A stretch of DNA of 8,995 nucleotides from Eggerthellaceae bacterium UBA5808 (GTDB lineage Bacteria; Actinomycetota; Coriobacteriia; Coriobacteriales; Eggerthellaceae), in the NCBI GenBank assembly GCA_002417975.1, contig DIDE01000119.1, forward strand, positions 1 through 8,995. The letters are read 5' to 3'. Below, piece after piece: positions 1-5,728 of this stretch; position 1 is the first letter of the stretch; the number at the start of each line of letters is the position of its first letter. The translations under genes were made by a program, and so were the position numbers. The notes beneath the pieces were generated by a model. The model did not search any database, had not been told where the DNA came from, and saw only the letters and a program-made list of their open reading frames with translations.

Positions 1-1407
1 ATGTTCTACTGTGATGAATGCGGTTGGGAAGATGCAAGTGTTGATGAGATCACGGTCTGTCCAAAGTGTGGCGGACATGTCCATCAAGATGAAGATGTGC
101 TCGATACGTGGTTCTCTAGCCAGTTATGGCCGTTTGCTACCATGGGATGGACTAAAGACGGAGTTGATGCGCCTGAGCTCAAAGAAGCTTATCCGACGCA
201 AGTATTGTCAACCGCGCGTGACATTATGGGTCTTTGGGTTGCTCGTATGGTTATGGCAAGTATGTATTGTTGCGGAACGGTTCCCTTTAAACACGTTATC
301 ATTCATCCGACTGTTTTAGCTGCTGATGGTAAGCCTATGAGCAAGAGCCGTGGCAACGGCGTTGATCCATTGAAGCTTATGAAAGACTATGGATCAGATG
401 GTATGCGCTTTGGCCTGCTTATGCAGGTTACGGGAGCGCAAGATCTGAAGTTTAATGAAAGCAAGCTCGAAAACAGTCGAAACTTTGCTAATAAAATTCG
501 CAACGCTGCACGTTTTGTGATGATGAATCTTGATGGATTCACTCCTGGAGCTCCAGAGCCAACGACGCCTGCTGATCGGTGGATATTCAGCCGCCTTGCT
601 CAGCTTGTCGAGGATGTTGACGCAGATTTTGATAACTTTGAGTTTAGTGATCTTACGCGTGATCTTTATACCTTCTTCTGGAATGAATTCTGCGATTGGT
701 ATATTGAATTTTCGAAGAGTCGTCTCTCCGGTGATGACGCGAAGGATCGGCTTGTTTGTCAGCGCAATCTTCTGTTCGTTCTCGATACGGCAATTCGTCT
801 GCTTCACCCGTGCATGCCATTTGTGACAGAGGAAATTTATCAGCAGTTGCCGCTTGAGCGTGAGGCTCCGTATCTTATCGTTGCCGCCTGGCCTGATGCG
901 GCAAAGCTTACCCATTTTAAAGATTCATCGGCAGAGCGTGCAATCGTTATGGTTACGGATGTTGTGTCTGCTGTTCGTTCTGTGCGCGCCCGCTATGGTA
1001 TTTCACCTCGTGTTGGCTTGACGGTTAACGTCAATGTCGAAGATACACAGGATGCGGCATTGCTTGATGAACAACGAACGCTTGTTACAACCATGGCACA
1101 TGTCGATAATCTGACGATAGGTACTGGCCTTGTAAAACCTGCTCAAGCTTCGGTTTCTCTTGCTACAGGATTGCAGGTTTATACGATTTTGACCGGACTC
1201 GTTGACTTTGCTGCAGAGCGTGTCCGTCTTGAAAAGAGTGCGGCTAAACTCGAAAAAGAATGTAGTCGTTTAGACAAAAAGCTTTCGAATCCTGGGTATC
1301 TTGCGAAGGCTGCCAAGGAAATTATCGACAAAGATCGTTCAAAACGTGCTGATGCTGCCGATAAGCTTGATCGCGTTAATGAACAGATTAAGGAAATTGA
1401 TGCGTAA
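1..1407 (+). CDS. valS: Valyl-tRNA synthetase, C-terminal part (5' end outside window)
   Basis: Class I aminoacyl-tRNA synthetase that charges tRNA-Val with valine in the cytosol. The 468 visible residues are about the C-terminal half of the usual ~880-residue enzyme. The ATG at base 1 is an internal Met: the Rossmann HIGH motif and most of the editing domain lie upstream of the window. A zinc knuckle is seen at Cys4/Cys7 and Cys20/Cys23, followed by the ValS hallmark QDEDVLDTWFSS. The signature loop KPMSKSRGN begins at Lys111, with Pro where most enzymes have the KMSKS spacing GRKMSKS. The tRNA-binding helical domain contains FNESKLENSRNFANKIRNA. The last ~70 residues are Lys/Glu-rich and should form the ValS C-terminal coiled-coil arm. 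The reading frame ends in TAA. No convincing intrinsic terminator follows. Identity as ValS rather than IleS rests on the DTWFSS and NFANKIRNA segments and the C-terminal coiled coil. Confidence 0.96.
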   Translation: MFYCDECGWEDASVDEITVCPKCGGHVHQDEDVLDTWFSSQLWPFATMGWTKDGVDAPELKEAYPTQVLSTARDIMGLWVARMVMASMYCCGTVPFKHVIIHPTVLAADGKPMSKSRGNGVDPLKLMKDYGSDGMRFGLLMQVTGAQDLKFNESKLENSRNFANKIRNAARFVMMNLDGFTPGAPEPTTPADRWIFSRLAQLVEDVDADFDNFEFSDLTRDLYTFFWNEFCDWYIEFSKSRLSGDDAKDRLVCQRNLLFVLDTAIRLLHPCMPFVTEEIYQQLPLEREAPYLIVAAWPDAAKLTHFKDSSAERAIVMVTDVVSAVRSVRARYGISPRVGLTVNVNVEDTQDAALLDEQRTLVTTMAHVDNLTIGTGLVKPAQASVSLATGLQVYTILTGLVDFAAERVRLEKSAAKLEKECSRLDKKLSNPGYLAKAAKEIIDKDRSKRADAADKLDRVNEQIKEIDA

Positions 1408-1452
1408 TCTCTTTGTGGCGTTTGAGGGTCTGCAGAATTTGCACTGATGAAT

Positions 1453-1551
1453 CATACGAATTCATTGCTTCTATACCGTCGAATGCCACAATTTGATACA
1501 ATAACGCTGCACAATGCAAATTCGTATGTGTGTTTCTGACAAATTCGTATG
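1453..1551. repeat. Three copies of an AATTCGTATG box in the valS / zinc-ribbon gap
   Basis: The ten-base box AATTCGTATG occurs twice on the + strand, at 1519-1528 and 1542-1551. Both copies are preceded by A, giving an 11-base direct repeat with a 23-base period. A perfect inverted copy, CATACGAATT, lies at 1453-1462. The inverted pair is extended by CATTG after copy 1 and CAATG before copy 2. The transcript could therefore fold into a 10+5 bp stem with a two-base bulge and a large loop. The third copy sits between a possible -35 (CTGACA, 1536-1541) and the start of the downstream gene. This could be a set of regulator-binding sites or a structured leader or trailer; the regulator is unknown. 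Confidence 0.6.
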
Positions 1552-1565
1552 AAGATTGAGATACG
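1536..1565 (+). promoter_or_regulatory. Weak candidate promoter for the zinc-ribbon membrane protein gene
   Basis: CTGACA at 1536-1541 matches the -35 consensus at five of six bases. It is followed after 18 bases by GATACG (1560-1565), a poor -10 that is preceded by TG at 1557-1558, as in extended -10 promoters. A start of transcription near 1572 would give a leader of about 30 bases. Copy 3 of the AATTCGTATG box falls in the spacer, so a protein bound there would block the promoter. TACAAT at 1497-1502 is an alternative -10 but has no recognisable -35. Confidence 0.3.
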
Positions 1566-1601
1566 ATTTTAGTAATACACATGCCGGGATGAGGATAGAA
1601 C

Positions 1602-2180
1602 ATGAGTGAATTGATGTCCCAGATCATAACTCCGCAAGTTCAGAGCGCATTTACGTTTATGATCGTGATGCTTGTTATCTTGTACGTGCTTGTTGTGGTA
1701 TGGGTTGCACGCGATGCTTATCATCGTGGAACAATTTGGTGGGCGTGGGCTCTTGTTGCTCTTGTTCCTATCGTCGGTGTTATTGCGTATTGCTTATTGC
1801 GTCCGTCGCTTTTGCAAATTGATCGTGACGAGCAGGAACTCGAAGTTGCGCTTAAACAACGTGAACTTATGAAGTATGGCGAATGTGCAAATTGCGGTTA
1901 CCCTGTTGAGGCAGACTATGTGATTTGTCCAAATTGCCACCAACGTCTCAAGAATCAATGTTCGCAATGTGGTCATGCCCTAGATCCCTCGTGGACTGTA
2001 TGCCCTTATTGTGCAACACCTGTTGGTGCAGCACCGCGCAAACGTCAGTCAACTAAGGCTCGTAATGCACATCCAAGGACGGCGACTCGGCGAACGTCTG
2101 GAGCGCCTTCGCAGGCGCGTGGCAATCAACCGGGGCAAAACCAGCCATCACATCAGCAACGTCAAGCTGCTCAGCGATAA
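1602..2180 (+). CDS. Small membrane protein with cytosolic double zinc ribbon
   Basis: A 192-residue protein of unknown function. Two hydrophobic segments, about residues 17-36 and 44-66, form a helical hairpin at the N terminus. The linker between them contains ARDAYHRG, and the second helix ends in a Leu-Leu-Arg-Pro exit. This arrangement recalls the PLDc_N-type membrane anchors seen in other bacterial zinc-ribbon proteins. A charged, probably helical linker (about 72-92) leads to two zinc ribbons of CxxC-x10-CxxC type: Cys95/98/109/112 and Cys120/123/134/137. Residues ~140-192 are rich in Arg, Gln, Pro and Thr, basic and probably disordered. The ATG is chosen because GAGGA (1591-1595) lies six bases upstream; Met5 is a less likely start. 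The gene stands alone, with a repeat-rich region before it and an intrinsic terminator just after it. Double zinc ribbons usually mediate protein or nucleic acid contacts, so a membrane-tethered adaptor role is inference. Confidence 0.85.
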   Translation: MSELMSQIITPQVQSAFTFMIVMLVILYVLVVVWVARDAYHRGTIWWAWALVALVPIVGVIAYCLLRPSLLQIDRDEQELEVALKQRELMKYGECANCGYPVEADYVICPNCHQRLKNQCSQCGHALDPSWTVCPYCATPVGAAPRKRQSTKARNAHPRTATRRTSGAPSQARGNQPGQNQPSHQQRQAAQR

Positions 2181-2194
2181 ATTGGTTTTACGAG

Positions 2195-2218
2195 CGCTCC
2201 GATTGTCGGGGCGTTTTT
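2195..2218 (+). terminator. Intrinsic terminator after the zinc-ribbon gene
   Basis: An 8-bp stem (CGCTCCGA at 2195-2202 with TCGGGGCG at 2206-2213, including one G-U pair) closes a three-base loop. It is followed by five T and then GTTT. It lies 14 bases after the stop codon, so it separates this gene transcriptionally from thrS. Confidence 0.85.
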
Positions 2219-2311
2219 GTTTATGTGGATAATAATACGATGTCTATTGTGTTGTGAACTTTTATAGTCTGCATGGCGAGAACGTACTGAAATATGCGAT
2301 GCTCATGAACT

Positions 2312-2344
2312 TGCACCATTAAATGCCGCGTACGGTATGGTGTA
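2312..2344 (+). promoter_or_regulatory. Upstream stem-loop of the thrS leader region
   Basis: TGCACCAT (2312-2319) can pair with ATGGTGTA (2337-2344) over 8 bp with one wobble. Inside it a second short stem, GCCG (2325-2328) with CGGT (2333-2336), closes the tetraloop CGTA. Whether it is transcribed depends on the thrS promoter, which I cannot place with confidence. TTGCAC (2311-2316) and TATATA (within 2343-2350) could themselves be promoter elements, but the spacing between them is wrong. Confidence 0.35.
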
Positions 2345-2353
2345 TATATACAT

Positions 2354-2371
2354 GTGACGAGGGATCGTCAC
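2354..2371 (+). promoter_or_regulatory. Perfect 7-bp hairpin in the thrS leader
   Basis: GTGACGA (2354-2360) and TCGTCAC (2365-2371) are exact complements around the tetraloop GGGA. No T-run follows, so it is not a terminator. It lies 12 bases upstream of the anticodon-arm-like hairpin and could be the second structured domain of a ThrRS-binding operator. The arms share GACG/CGTC with the next hairpin, which allows short alternative pairings. Confidence 0.5.
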
Positions 2372-2383
2372 TCCCGATTTGCA

Positions 2384-2400
2384 GACGTTTTGTATACGTC
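2384..2400 (+). promoter_or_regulatory. tRNA-Thr anticodon-arm-like hairpin upstream of the thrS ribosome binding site
   Basis: GACGT (2384-2388) pairs perfectly with ACGTC (2396-2400), leaving the seven-base loop TTTGTAT. Numbered as a tRNA anticodon loop this gives U32, U33, U34-G35-U36, A37, U38. The anticodon UGU reads the threonine codon ACA. The stem cannot be extended outward (A-C mismatch), so the 5 bp + 7 nt geometry matches an anticodon arm exactly. The Shine-Dalgarno AAAGG starts six bases after the stem. E. coli ThrRS represses its own mRNA by binding an anticodon-like arm at a comparable place; that the same happens here is inference. Confidence 0.55.
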
Positions 2401-2417
2401 CGGCGAAAGGTATTATT

Positions 2418-4334
2418 ATGAATGTTATTCTTCCTGATGAATCTATCAAAACCGTTTCTGAGCAAGCGACTATTAAAGATGTAGCTCTCTCAATTGGCGC
2501 GGGCTTGGCTCGAGCTGCAGTTGCTGGGTATATCGATGATGAGCTGGTTGATCTTGCATCACCTGTTCACGATGGTGCGCATGTTCGCATCGTAACTGAA
2601 CGCGATGATGAAGCTCTTAATATCCTGCGTCATTCGACTGCGCATGTCCTAGCTGAGGCTGTTCAACTGCTGTATCCTGGAGCGCAGATTGCGTTTGGAC
2701 CGAGTACTGATGACGGATTCTTTTATGACTTTGCGCTTGACCATAATATTTCGACTGAGGATTTTCCTGCTATAGAAGCAAAGATGCAAGAGATTATTGA
2801 TCGAGATGAGCCATTTGCTCGTGAGGTTGTATCACGCGACGAAGCCAAAAAGATTTTCATCGACCAACGTTTTAAACTTGAACATATTGATGATCTTTCG
2901 GCTGACGAAGATATCATCATTCGTCGTCATGGATCATTTGTTGATCTTTGCGAAGGCGTCCATCTTCCAAGTGCTGGTCGAATTGGTGCGTTTAAGCTTA
3001 CCAAGGTTGCTGGTGCCTATTGGAAAGGCGATGCAAATCGCGAACAACTCCAGCGTGTGTACGGAACTGCATTCTTTAAAAAGAAGGATCTCGATTCCTA
3101 CCTGCATATTCAAGAAGAAGCAGAAAAACGCGATCATCGCAAAATCGGTAAAGAGCTTGGCTTATTCATGATGGATGATATGGCAGGGGTTGGTCTGCCT
3201 ATGTATCCACCAAAGGGTGCACGCGTTATTCGCACTATGCAAGAATGGTTGCGCCGCGAACTGTATCGTCGTGGGTATGAAGAAGTAATTACTCCGCATA
3301 TCTATAAGGCTGATGTCTGGAAGACAAGCGGTCACTATGACTTCTATCATGACAATATGTATTTCTTTAACATCAACGAGGGCAGCAAGGATGATCCAAA
3401 GCCTGTAGAGTATGGTGTTAAACCAATGAATTGTCCTGGTCACGTTATGATTTATCGCAATTCAATTCATTCCTATCGAGATTTGCCTGTTCGCTATTTC
3501 GAATTTGGAACCGTGTATCGTCATGAGATGAGCGGTGTTGTCCATGGTTTGATGCGTGCTCGTGGATTTACTCAGGATGATGCTCATGTATTTTGTCGCG
3601 CTGATCAGGTTGTCGATGAGGTTGTAGCAATTCTTGACCTTGCTGATAGCATTATGAAGACCTTTGGTTTTGAATATGAAGCCGAAATCTCGACGCGTCC
3701 TGAGAAGAGTATCGGAAGCGATGAAATGTGGAAGCTCGCCGAGGATTCTCTTAAGCAGGCTTGCGATAAGAGTGGCTTGGCTTATGAAATCAATGCAGGT
3801 GACGGCGCATTTTATGGTCCAAAAATTGACATTAAGGTAAAGGACGCTTTGGGTCGTATGTGGCAGTGCTCGACGGTACAGGTTGATTTCAACTTGCCAG
3901 AACGTTTTGACCTGACTTATCGGACTGCCGATAACGGCGAGGAACGTCCGTATATGCTCCATCGTGCACTCTTTGGATCGATCGAGCGTTTCTTAGGAAT
4001 TCTTATTGAGCATTATGCCGGTGCGTTGCCCTTATGGCTTGCGCCAACGCAGGTTGTTGTACTACCTATTGCAGATCGTCATCTTGATGCGTGCAAAGAG
4101 ATTGCGCGTCGCTTGACTGCAGCTGAAGGGCGTGTCGAAGTCTACGACCAGAATGAGCCTATGCGCGTTAAGATCGCAAAAGCTCAAAGCCAAAAGATTC
4201 CTTATATGCTGATTGTTGGCGATAAGGAAATCGAGGACGGAACAGTTTCTGTCCGCTCACGCGAAAAGGGCGATCAGGGTTCGATGTCGATCGATGACTT
4301 TACTGCTATAATTCACGACGCTCGTATTCAATAA
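2418..4334 (+). CDS. thrS: Threonyl-tRNA synthetase
   Basis: Class II synthetase that charges tRNA-Thr and edits Ser-tRNA-Thr; it is a cytosolic homodimer. The 638 residues compare with 642 in E. coli. The TGS domain spans ~1-61. The editing (SAD) domain spans ~62-225, with the zinc-like set His72/His76 (HSTAH) and Cys178/His182 (CEGVH). The catalytic core spans ~240-535, with active-site zinc ligands Cys339 (PMNCPGH), His390 (TQDDAH) and His515 (MLHRALFGS); the last also marks motif 3. Motif 2 is the RHEMSG...RARGFTQDD stretch. The C-terminal anticodon-binding domain (~540-638) starts at PLWLAPTQVVVLP. All key residues are present. The start is ATG 2418, with AAAGG (2406-2410) seven bases upstream and the native beginning MNVILPD. 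An in-frame ATG at 2379 would add 13 residues, has no Shine-Dalgarno and would put the leader hairpin inside the coding region. Regulation is probably at translation, through the leader hairpins. A strong terminator follows. Confidence 0.97.
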   Translation: MNVILPDESIKTVSEQATIKDVALSIGAGLARAAVAGYIDDELVDLASPVHDGAHVRIVTERDDEALNILRHSTAHVLAEAVQLLYPGAQIAFGPSTDDGFFYDFALDHNISTEDFPAIEAKMQEIIDRDEPFAREVVSRDEAKKIFIDQRFKLEHIDDLSADEDIIIRRHGSFVDLCEGVHLPSAGRIGAFKLTKVAGAYWKGDANREQLQRVYGTAFFKKKDLDSYLHIQEEAEKRDHRKIGKELGLFMMDDMAGVGLPMYPPKGARVIRTMQEWLRRELYRRGYEEVITPHIYKADVWKTSGHYDFYHDNMYFFNINEGSKDDPKPVEYGVKPMNCPGHVMIYRNSIHSYRDLPVRYFEFGTVYRHEMSGVVHGLMRARGFTQDDAHVFCRADQVVDEVVAILDLADSIMKTFGFEYEAEISTRPEKSIGSDEMWKLAEDSLKQACDKSGLAYEINAGDGAFYGPKIDIKVKDALGRMWQCSTVQVDFNLPERFDLTYRTADNGEERPYMLHRALFGSIERFLGILIEHYAGALPLWLAPTQVVVLPIADRHLDACKEIARRLTAAEGRVEVYDQNEPMRVKIAKAQSQKIPYMLIVGDKEIEDGTVSVRSREKGDQGSMSIDDFTAIIHDARIQ

Positions 4335-4356
4335 AATGAATTGAGTTACAGATAGA

Positions 4357-4389
4357 GGGTGCGTGCTTATGCGGCACGTGCCCTTTTTT
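4357..4389 (+). terminator. Intrinsic terminator of thrS
   Basis: GGGTGCGTGC (4357-4366) pairs with GCACGTGCCC (4374-4383) over 10 bp, including two G-U pairs, around a seven-base loop. Six T follow directly. The position, 22 bases after the thrS stop, and the structure are those of a classical rho-independent terminator. Confidence 0.92.
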
Positions 4390-4505
4390 GGTTTTGTTAG
4401 TTGTTGTGTTGCATGTATCCATGACGAATAGGGTGCATGGAGATATCTGAGTGCGACGGCATTCTTATACCGGTGTTTTCGCATAGCGCTTATGCTTGAA
4501 TAGAA

Positions 4506-4536
4506 AAGGTTCCCACATGTTATCTGTGGGAACCTT
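4506..4536 (-). terminator. Intrinsic terminator of pta, possibly bidirectional
   Basis: AAGGTTCCCACA (4506-4517) and TGTGGGAACCTT (4525-4536) form a perfect 12-bp stem around seven bases. On the minus strand the stem ends in TT and continues TTCTAT, a fair U-tract, 39 bases after the pta stop. On the plus strand the 3' side reads ATTGTTT, a poorer tract, so it may also back up the thrS terminator. The convergent genes are thus separated by two hairpins. Bases 4390-4505 between them hold no gene that I can see. Confidence 0.85.
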
Positions 4537-4575
4537 ATTGTTTGATGAAGTATTGAACTTAGATAATTCGTACAT

Positions 4576-5583
4576 CTATTTGTTGTTGTGGTCCTGCGTT
4601 TGTGCCTGGACACAGGTAATTGCGACAACACCCACAATATCCTCTGCTGAACATCCGCGAGATAAATCGTTGATGGGGGCTGCCATACCTTGGGTGATTG
4701 GTCCATATGCTTCGGCTTTGGCAAGGCGTTGAACGAGTTTATATCCAATGTTGCCTGCATCAAGGTCGGGGAAAATAAGAACGTTTGCTCGGCCAGCGAC
4801 AGGAGAATCTGGAGCTTTGAGCTGAGCAATTTGAGGTACGATTGCCGCATCGAGTTGCATTTCTCCATCAAGGTTAAGTTTGGGATCCAGCTGATGAGCA
4901 CGTTTAACTGCCGCGATGACTTTATCGCGATCTGCGTTTTGTGCTGCGGATCCGAATGTTGAATGGGATAACAGAGCAACATACGGTTCTGTTCCGATAA
5001 GCGTCTTCCAGCTTTGTGCAGATCCTACGGCGATGTTTGCGAGAGCTTCCTCGTCTGGTTGAATTTCGAGTCCGCAATCTGAGAATATAAAGAGTCCTTG
5101 ATCGCCATAGACACAATCAGGAACAGCCATGACGAGGAACGTGCTGACTTTGGAAATGCCTGGAGCAGTTTTGAGCACCTGTAATCCTGCTCTCATTACG
5201 TCGCTCGTTGCATGACAGGCGCCCGATACCATACCATCTGCATCGTGCAATTTAACCATCATCGCGCCATAATATAATTCGTTATCAAGTAGATCCTGCG
5301 CTTGATCAAGCGTGATGCCCTTATGCTTACGGAGCTCGTAGAGAGCTTCGGCATAGCGTTCTCGATTGGGATCGGTGGCTGGATTGACAATGTGAGCACC
5401 TTCAAGATGATACGTTTGCGTGTCAATAGTCGATTTATCACCGAGGATGATCAGATCGGCAATATGCTCTTTACAGATCTGCTCAGCAGCTTTAAGTGTT
5501 CTGGTGTCTTCACTCTCTGGAAGAACGATCGTCTTTCGATGTGCTTGTGCCTTTGAAATCATACGTTGAATAAAAACACTCAT
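4576..5583 (-). CDS. pta: Phosphate acetyltransferase (phosphotransacetylase)
   Basis: Catalyses acetyl-CoA + phosphate to acetyl phosphate + CoA, the first step of acetate fermentation with ATP gain when coupled to acetate kinase. The 335 residues fit the short bacterial/archaeal Pta without the N-terminal P-loop-like domain of E. coli Pta. Seen in order: KTIVLPESEDTRTLKAA at the N terminus; DGMVSGACHATSDVMRAGLQ (~119-140); the DC-containing strand IFSDCGLEIQPD, where the family usually has DCA-x-NP; LSHSTFGSA; and the C-terminal active site NDLSRGCSAED. Ser308, Arg309 and Asp315 there correspond to the catalytic Ser309, Arg310 and Asp316 of the Methanosarcina enzyme. The start has AAGGA and AAGG upstream. 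A -10-like TATAAG (minus strand, 5636-5641) lies in the 145-base gap to the patatin gene. No ackA follows; the next gene is convergent thrS. Identity is certain at family level. Confidence 0.95.
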   Translation of the reverse strand: MSVFIQRMISKAQAHRKTIVLPESEDTRTLKAAEQICKEHIADLIILGDKSTIDTQTYHLEGAHIVNPATDPNRERYAEALYELRKHKGITLDQAQDLLDNELYYGAMMVKLHDADGMVSGACHATSDVMRAGLQVLKTAPGISKVSTFLVMAVPDCVYGDQGLFIFSDCGLEIQPDEEALANIAVGSAQSWKTLIGTEPYVALLSHSTFGSAAQNADRDKVIAAVKRAHQLDPKLNLDGEMQLDAAIVPQIAQLKAPDSPVAGRANVLIFPDLDAGNIGYKLVQRLAKAEAYGPITQGMAAPINDLSRGCSAEDIVGVVAITCVQAQTQDHNNK

Positions 5584-5635
5584 GACCTTGTCCTTTGAAA
5601 GATTCGAATCGTTGTGCGCGGTGTATGCGCTGTTT

Positions 5636-5641
5636 CTTATA
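5636..5641 (-). promoter_or_regulatory. Candidate -10 element for pta
   Basis: On the minus strand this reads TATAAG, five of six to consensus, 53 bases before the pta ATG. No acceptable -35 is found 16-18 bases upstream, and no catabolite-response-like palindrome was recognised in the gap. The gap (5584-5728) shows no clear terminator for the preceding patatin gene either, so read-through into pta is possible. Confidence 0.35.
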
Positions 5642-5728
5642 CTAGCTGATCTATGCCTAGGAAGGACGGCGCTTACGATACGCCATCGGAAAACGCGACA
5701 ATCCAGGGTGAGAACGGAAATAATGATA

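Noticed and set aside
1..3. ATG at base 1 as the start of a complete gene
   Set aside because: The product begins within the zinc knuckle of ValS and lacks the HIGH-containing half; the window edge cuts the gene.
394..915. 173-codon open frame antisense to valS
   Set aside because: It lies inside a confidently identified gene, shows no family features and has no convincing ribosome binding site.
2219..2417. T-box riboswitch upstream of thrS
   Set aside because: No TGGNACCGCG-like T-box sequence, no AG-bulge/specifier stem and no terminator hairpin before the gene. ATGCCGCG at 2323-2330 resembles the end of the T-box motif only superficially, and the space is short.
2379..2417. Upstream ATG as the thrS start
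   Set aside because: It adds 13 residues foreign to the family, has no ribosome binding site and overlaps the leader hairpin; ATG 2418 has AAAGG at correct spacing.
3462..3962. 166-codon open frame antisense to thrS
   Set aside because: It is a shadow of the thrS reading frame, with no domain similarity.
4418..4441. Inverted repeat TCCATG/CATGGA between the two terminators
   Set aside because: Six bases per arm with a 12-base loop is within chance expectation, and there is no T-run or promoter context.
4564..4573. Further copy of the AATTCGTATG box (AATTCGTAC) near the pta stop
   Set aside because: Only eight bases match, it lies in an isolated position at the pta 3' end, and it is not near a promoter.
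4257..4982. 241-codon open frame on the minus strand
   Set aside because: It overlaps pta in another frame and the two terminators, and has no recognisable domain. It is a shadow frame.
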